Source: Rubritepida sp. (GTDB lineage: Bacteria; Pseudomonadota; Alphaproteobacteria; Acetobacterales; Acetobacteraceae). From it: a stretch of DNA of 7,677 nucleotides. The notes below the pieces were generated by a model. That model was not told the DNA's origin and searched no databases. It worked only from the letters and a program-made list of their open reading frames with translations. Positions 5,504 through 7,677 of this stretch are shown piece by piece. The position numbers were made by a program, and so were the translations under genes. Within the stretch, counting starts at the first letter, position 1, and every line of letters begins with the position of its first letter. The stretch covers positions 1 to 7,677 of the forward strand of contig JAQGHZ010000490.1 of NCBI GenBank assembly GCA_028291485.1, written 5' to 3'.

Positions 5504-6478
5504 TCACTCGGCCACGGCGGCCGCCGTGGCGGCTTCCGCCTCGGCCGCTGCCTTGCGGATGTGATCGTAGTTGCGGCCGCGGAACCACGCCATGTATTCG
5601 CCCACCGTCTGCGTCGGGAACTTCGGCTCCTCACCGGCGATGATGCAGGTCGGCAGGCACTCGAGGACCGTCTCGGGATTGGGGTGGAAGAAATAAGGGA
5701 TCGCGTAGCGCGGCTGATCCGAGATGTTGAAGGCGCGGTGCGGAGTGGAGAGGAAGCGCCCGTTGGTCCAGCGGTTCAGGATGTCGCCGGTGTTGACGAT
5801 GAAGGTGCCCTCGATCACCGGCGCATCGATCCAGACGCCATCCGAGCGGCGGATCTGCAGGCCCGGCACCTTGTTCTGCGCCAGCAGCGTGATGAAGGTG
5901 CTGTCGGTGTGCGGCGCGATGCCGAACTGGTTCTCGTCGTACTCCTTCACCGGCGGATAGTGGCTCAGCCGCAGCGAGCTGAAGGGGCGCGTGCACTTGT
6001 CGTCGAAATAATCGGCCGGGAGCTCCAGCGCGCGGGCGTAGAGCGGCAGGATCCGCTGCGCGAGGCCTTCCAGCGCGTCGTAATATGCCGTCGCGGCCTC
6101 GCGGAAGCCGGGGACGGTCGGCCAGCGGTTGGTGACGCCCGACTGGCCCTCGCGCTTGAGGAAGAAGGCCTCGTTCTCGTTGGGCTTGTTGTTGGCGTTG
6201 ATGGTGGAGCTGCGGGTCGTGCTGCCACGCATGGGCAGGTAGCCCTGCATGGCGGCGTCCACCTTCAGCTCCATCTTCGTCTCGAGGGGCTGGGCGTGGA
6301 AGGCGGCCGCGGCGGCGAAGGTGCGGTCGATCAGCGGCTGCGACACACCGTGATTGGCGATGTAGAGGAAGCCGACGGTCTCGTTGGTGTGGCGCAGCTT
6401 CGCGGCGGTGGCTTCGAGGGCGCCGGGCTCGCCGGCCAGGAAGGGGCCGAGATCGAGGACGGGGATATCTTGGGACAT
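5504..6478 (-). CDS. Isopenicillin N synthase family 2-oxoglutarate/Fe(II) oxygenase
   Basis: This is a 324-residue cytoplasmic non-haem iron oxygenase. The N-terminal DIOX_N domain covers about residues 5-105 (IPVLDLGPFLAGEP; GFLYIANHGV at 37-46). The C-terminal jelly-roll domain covers about 165-275. The iron ligands are His-190 and Asp-192 (PHTDST) and His-247 (TPHRAF). Arg-257 of RYAIPYFFHPNP is the co-substrate carboxylate ligand; the usual RxS serine is Ala-259 here. PGLQIR (205-210) and NTGD (229-232) are family landmarks. The Ala/Glu-rich tail after 308 is probably disordered. GGAGG lies 6 bases before ATG 6478. The family hydroxylates, desaturates or cyclises many small molecules and peptides; penicillin synthesis is not implied, as no ACV synthetase is near. 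The substrate-binding protein follows 14 bases downstream, suggesting the imported ligand or a product of it may be the substrate (inference). Confidence 0.93.
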   Translation of the reverse strand: MSQDIPVLDLGPFLAGEPGALEATAAKLRHTNETVGFLYIANHGVSQPLIDRTFAAAAAFHAQPLETKMELKVDAAMQGYLPMRGSTTRSSTINANNKPNENEAFFLKREGQSGVTNRWPTVPGFREAATAYYDALEGLAQRILPLYARALELPADYFDDKCTRPFSSLRLSHYPPVKEYDENQFGIAPHTDSTFITLLAQNKVPGLQIRRSDGVWIDAPVIEGTFIVNTGDILNRWTNGRFLSTPHRAFNISDQPRYAIPYFFHPNPETVLECLPTCIIAGEEPKFPTQTVGEYMAWFRGRNYDHIRKAAAEAEAATAAAVAE

Positions 6479-6525
6479 GAGGAGCCTCCGGTGTCACCGA
6501 ACGGTCGCGGTGGCGGGGCTCCGGG

Positions 6526-6554
6526 TCAAACCAAAAGAACTCGCCCTTGGTTGA
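6526..6554. repeat. AT-rich inverted repeat between the polyprenyl synthase and oxygenase genes
   Basis: TCAAACCAA (6526-6534) and TTGGTTGA (6547-6554) are complementary except for one bulged A, with 12 bases between. On the plus strand the repeat is followed by five Ts (6556-6560), which resembles a plus-strand terminator, but no plus-strand gene leads into it. For minus-strand transcripts it lies just after the polyprenyl synthase stop (6573) and before the oxygenase. It may be a weak terminator or an operator. The 94-base gap is markedly AT-rich here, and no convincing -10/-35 pair was found in it. Confidence 0.35.
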
Positions 6555-6572
6555 ATTTTTCTAAACCGAAGC

Positions 6573-7628
6573 TCAGCGCGCCCGTTCGATGCAGAACCGC
6601 ACCACGTCGATCAGCGCCAACTTGGCCTCGCTCATCGGAAAGATGTCGAGCGCCTGGACCGCCGCCCGCCCGTAGGTCTCGGCCCGGTCGATGGTGCGCG
6701 AAATACCGTCGTGCCGGGTCAGCAGGCGCTGCGCCTCGCCGAGATCGGCGTCGCCCTGCTCGCCCTCTTCCAGGGTCCGCTTCCAGAAGGCCTTTTCCGC
6801 CTCGTCGCCGTCGTGGAAAGCCAGCAGCACCGGCAGGGTCATCTTCCCCTCCCGGAAATCGTCGCCCACGGTCTTGCCCAGCCGCGCCTGCTCGGCCGAG
6901 TAGTCGAGCGCGTCGTCCACCAGCTGGAAGGTGATGCCGAGGTTGTGGCCATAGGCGTCCAGCGCCTCGGCCTCGGCCTGCGGCCGATCGGCGACCACGG
7001 CGCCGATCCGCGTGGCGGCGGCGAAGAGCGAGGCGGTCTTGCCCTCGATGACCTCGAGATACTGCGCCTCGGTGCTGGAGAGGTCGTTCTGGGTGATGAG
7101 CTGCAGCACCTCGCCCTCGGCGAGGGTGGCCGAGGCGCTGGCCAGGATGCGCAGCACCTCGAGGCTCTTATCCTCGATCATGAGCTGGAAGGCGCGCGCG
7201 AAGAGGAAGTCGCCCACCAGCACGGAGGCCTTGTTGCCGAAGAGCGCATTGGCACTGGCCTGGCCACGCCGCAACGCGCTCTCATCCACCACATCGTCAT
7301 GCAGCAGCGTCGCGGTGTGGATGAATTCGACGCAGGCGGCGAGCGCCACATGCCTCTGGCCGGCATAGCCGCAGAGCTTCGAGGCCGCGAGGGTGAGCAG
7401 CGGCCGCAGCCGCTTGCCCCCGGCCGCCACGATATGCGCGGCGAGCTGCGGGATCAGGGCCACCTGGCTGTGCATGCGCTCGACGATGAGGCGATTGCAG
7501 GCGGCCAGATCCTCGGCCACGAGGTTCATCAGGCGGGCGAGCGCCCCCTCCCCCCGATCCTGTCGCGGGTCCTGTCGCTGGTCCTGCGGCCTGGCGCCAT
7601 CCCGTTTCGCGTCGATCGCACCCACCAC
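6573..7628 (-). CDS. ispB: Long-chain polyprenyl diphosphate synthase (octaprenyl/decaprenyl type)
   Basis: This is a 351-residue trans-prenyltransferase that extends farnesyl diphosphate with isopentenyl units to make the ubiquinone side chain; E. coli IspB (323 residues) is the model. Substrate-binding GGKRLRP is at 70-76. The first Asp-rich motif DDVVD is at 111-115 within ATLLHDDVVDES, and the second, DDALD, at 238-242. GKTVGDDFREGK (251-262) is the conserved downstream lysine/aspartate segment. The residue five before the first Asp is Ala-106, a small residue typical of long-chain enzymes. The N-terminus is longer than in E. coli and holds a QDQR-QDPR-QDRG repeat (about 15-27). GTG 7628 has AGGGG 9 bases upstream and is favoured; a later ATG at 7529 (Met-34) is nearer the E. 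coli start. The catalytic core is complete, so the enzyme should be active. Product length (C40 or C50) is not readable here. Confidence 0.95.
   Translation of the reverse strand: MVGAIDAKRDGARPQDQRQDPRQDRGEGALARLMNLVAEDLAACNRLIVERMHSQVALIPQLAAHIVAAGGKRLRPLLTLAASKLCGYAGQRHVALAACVEFIHTATLLHDDVVDESALRRGQASANALFGNKASVLVGDFLFARAFQLMIEDKSLEVLRILASASATLAEGEVLQLITQNDLSSTEAQYLEVIEGKTASLFAAATRIGAVVADRPQAEAEALDAYGHNLGITFQLVDDALDYSAEQARLGKTVGDDFREGKMTLPVLLAFHDGDEAEKAFWKRTLEEGEQGDADLGEAQRLLTRHDGISRTIDRAETYGRAAVQALDIFPMSEAKLALIDVVRFCIERAR
7556..7591. repeat. Three 12-base tandem repeats inside the polyprenyl synthase gene
   Basis: The units are GATCCTGTCGCG, GGTCCTGTCGCT and GGTCCTGCGGCC, in direct succession on the plus strand. 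The unit length is a multiple of three, so copy changes keep the frame; on the coding strand they read as QDxR repeats. They lie in the non-conserved N-terminal extension, where gain or loss of units should be tolerated. Confidence 0.6.
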
Positions 7629-7677
7629 TCGTCCAAACCCCTGAAATTCATGCCCGGCTTGATCCGGCCCACTTGAC

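Noticed and set aside
5490..5588. Upstream extension of the substrate-binding protein to 5588
   Set aside because: It lies inside the oxygenase 3' end and would bury the signal peptide. ATG 5489 has its own ribosome site and yields a proper signal sequence.
5504..6478. Beta-lactam biosynthesis cluster
   Set aside because: The oxygenase is of the IPNS superfamily only. No ACV synthetase, acyltransferase or expandase is present, and the family is functionally broad.
7629..7651. ATG 7651 as start of the polyprenyl synthase
   Set aside because: It is in a different frame from the conserved protein (offset 23 bases) and lacks a clear ribosome site.

Overview
The window looks like chromosomal DNA of a high-GC alphaproteobacterium. 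By gene style it is plausibly Rhodospirillales/Acetobacteraceae (Roseomonas-like), but that is inferred from codon use and gene order, not from a database match. All protein genes are on the minus strand. A tRNA-Cys gene is the only plus-strand gene. Coding density is high and no gene-free stretch reaches 300 bases. No insertion sequence, phage gene or CRISPR array was seen.

Left block (1-1976, minus): a divergent protein-L-isoaspartate methyltransferase-like gene lies upstream of a TolC-family outer-membrane efflux/secretion channel that runs off the left edge. The gap before tolC holds a good candidate promoter (perfect TATAAT -10) and a TTCCGG/CCGGAA inverted repeat. A plus-strand tRNA-Cys(GCA) with encoded CCA (2079-2152) and its own promoter is divergent from this block.

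Middle block (2217-6478, minus; transcribed right to left): an isopenicillin-N-synthase-type Fe(II) oxygenase; 14 bases later a family-5 (peptide-type) periplasmic substrate-binding protein; a 148-base gap with GC-rich hairpins; an M20 dipeptidase; and 15 bases later the ruined 5' end of an AbgT-family transporter gene. The AbgT remnant keeps a ribosome-binding site, start codon and first membrane segment. It is frameshifted and ends within about 65 bases of the tRNA 3' end. The themes fit uptake and breakdown of dipeptides or modified peptides, but that link is inference. No ABC permease or ATPase genes are present for the binding protein.

Right block (6573-7628, minus): a long-chain polyprenyl diphosphate synthase (IspB type), which makes the ubiquinone side chain. 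It has a GTG start and a small tandem repeat in its N-terminal extension.

I found no clear new multi-gene system. The points most worth a second look are the decayed dipeptidase-transporter pair next to the tRNA, the methyltransferase-like protein that has lost family-defining residues, and structured intergenic sites.
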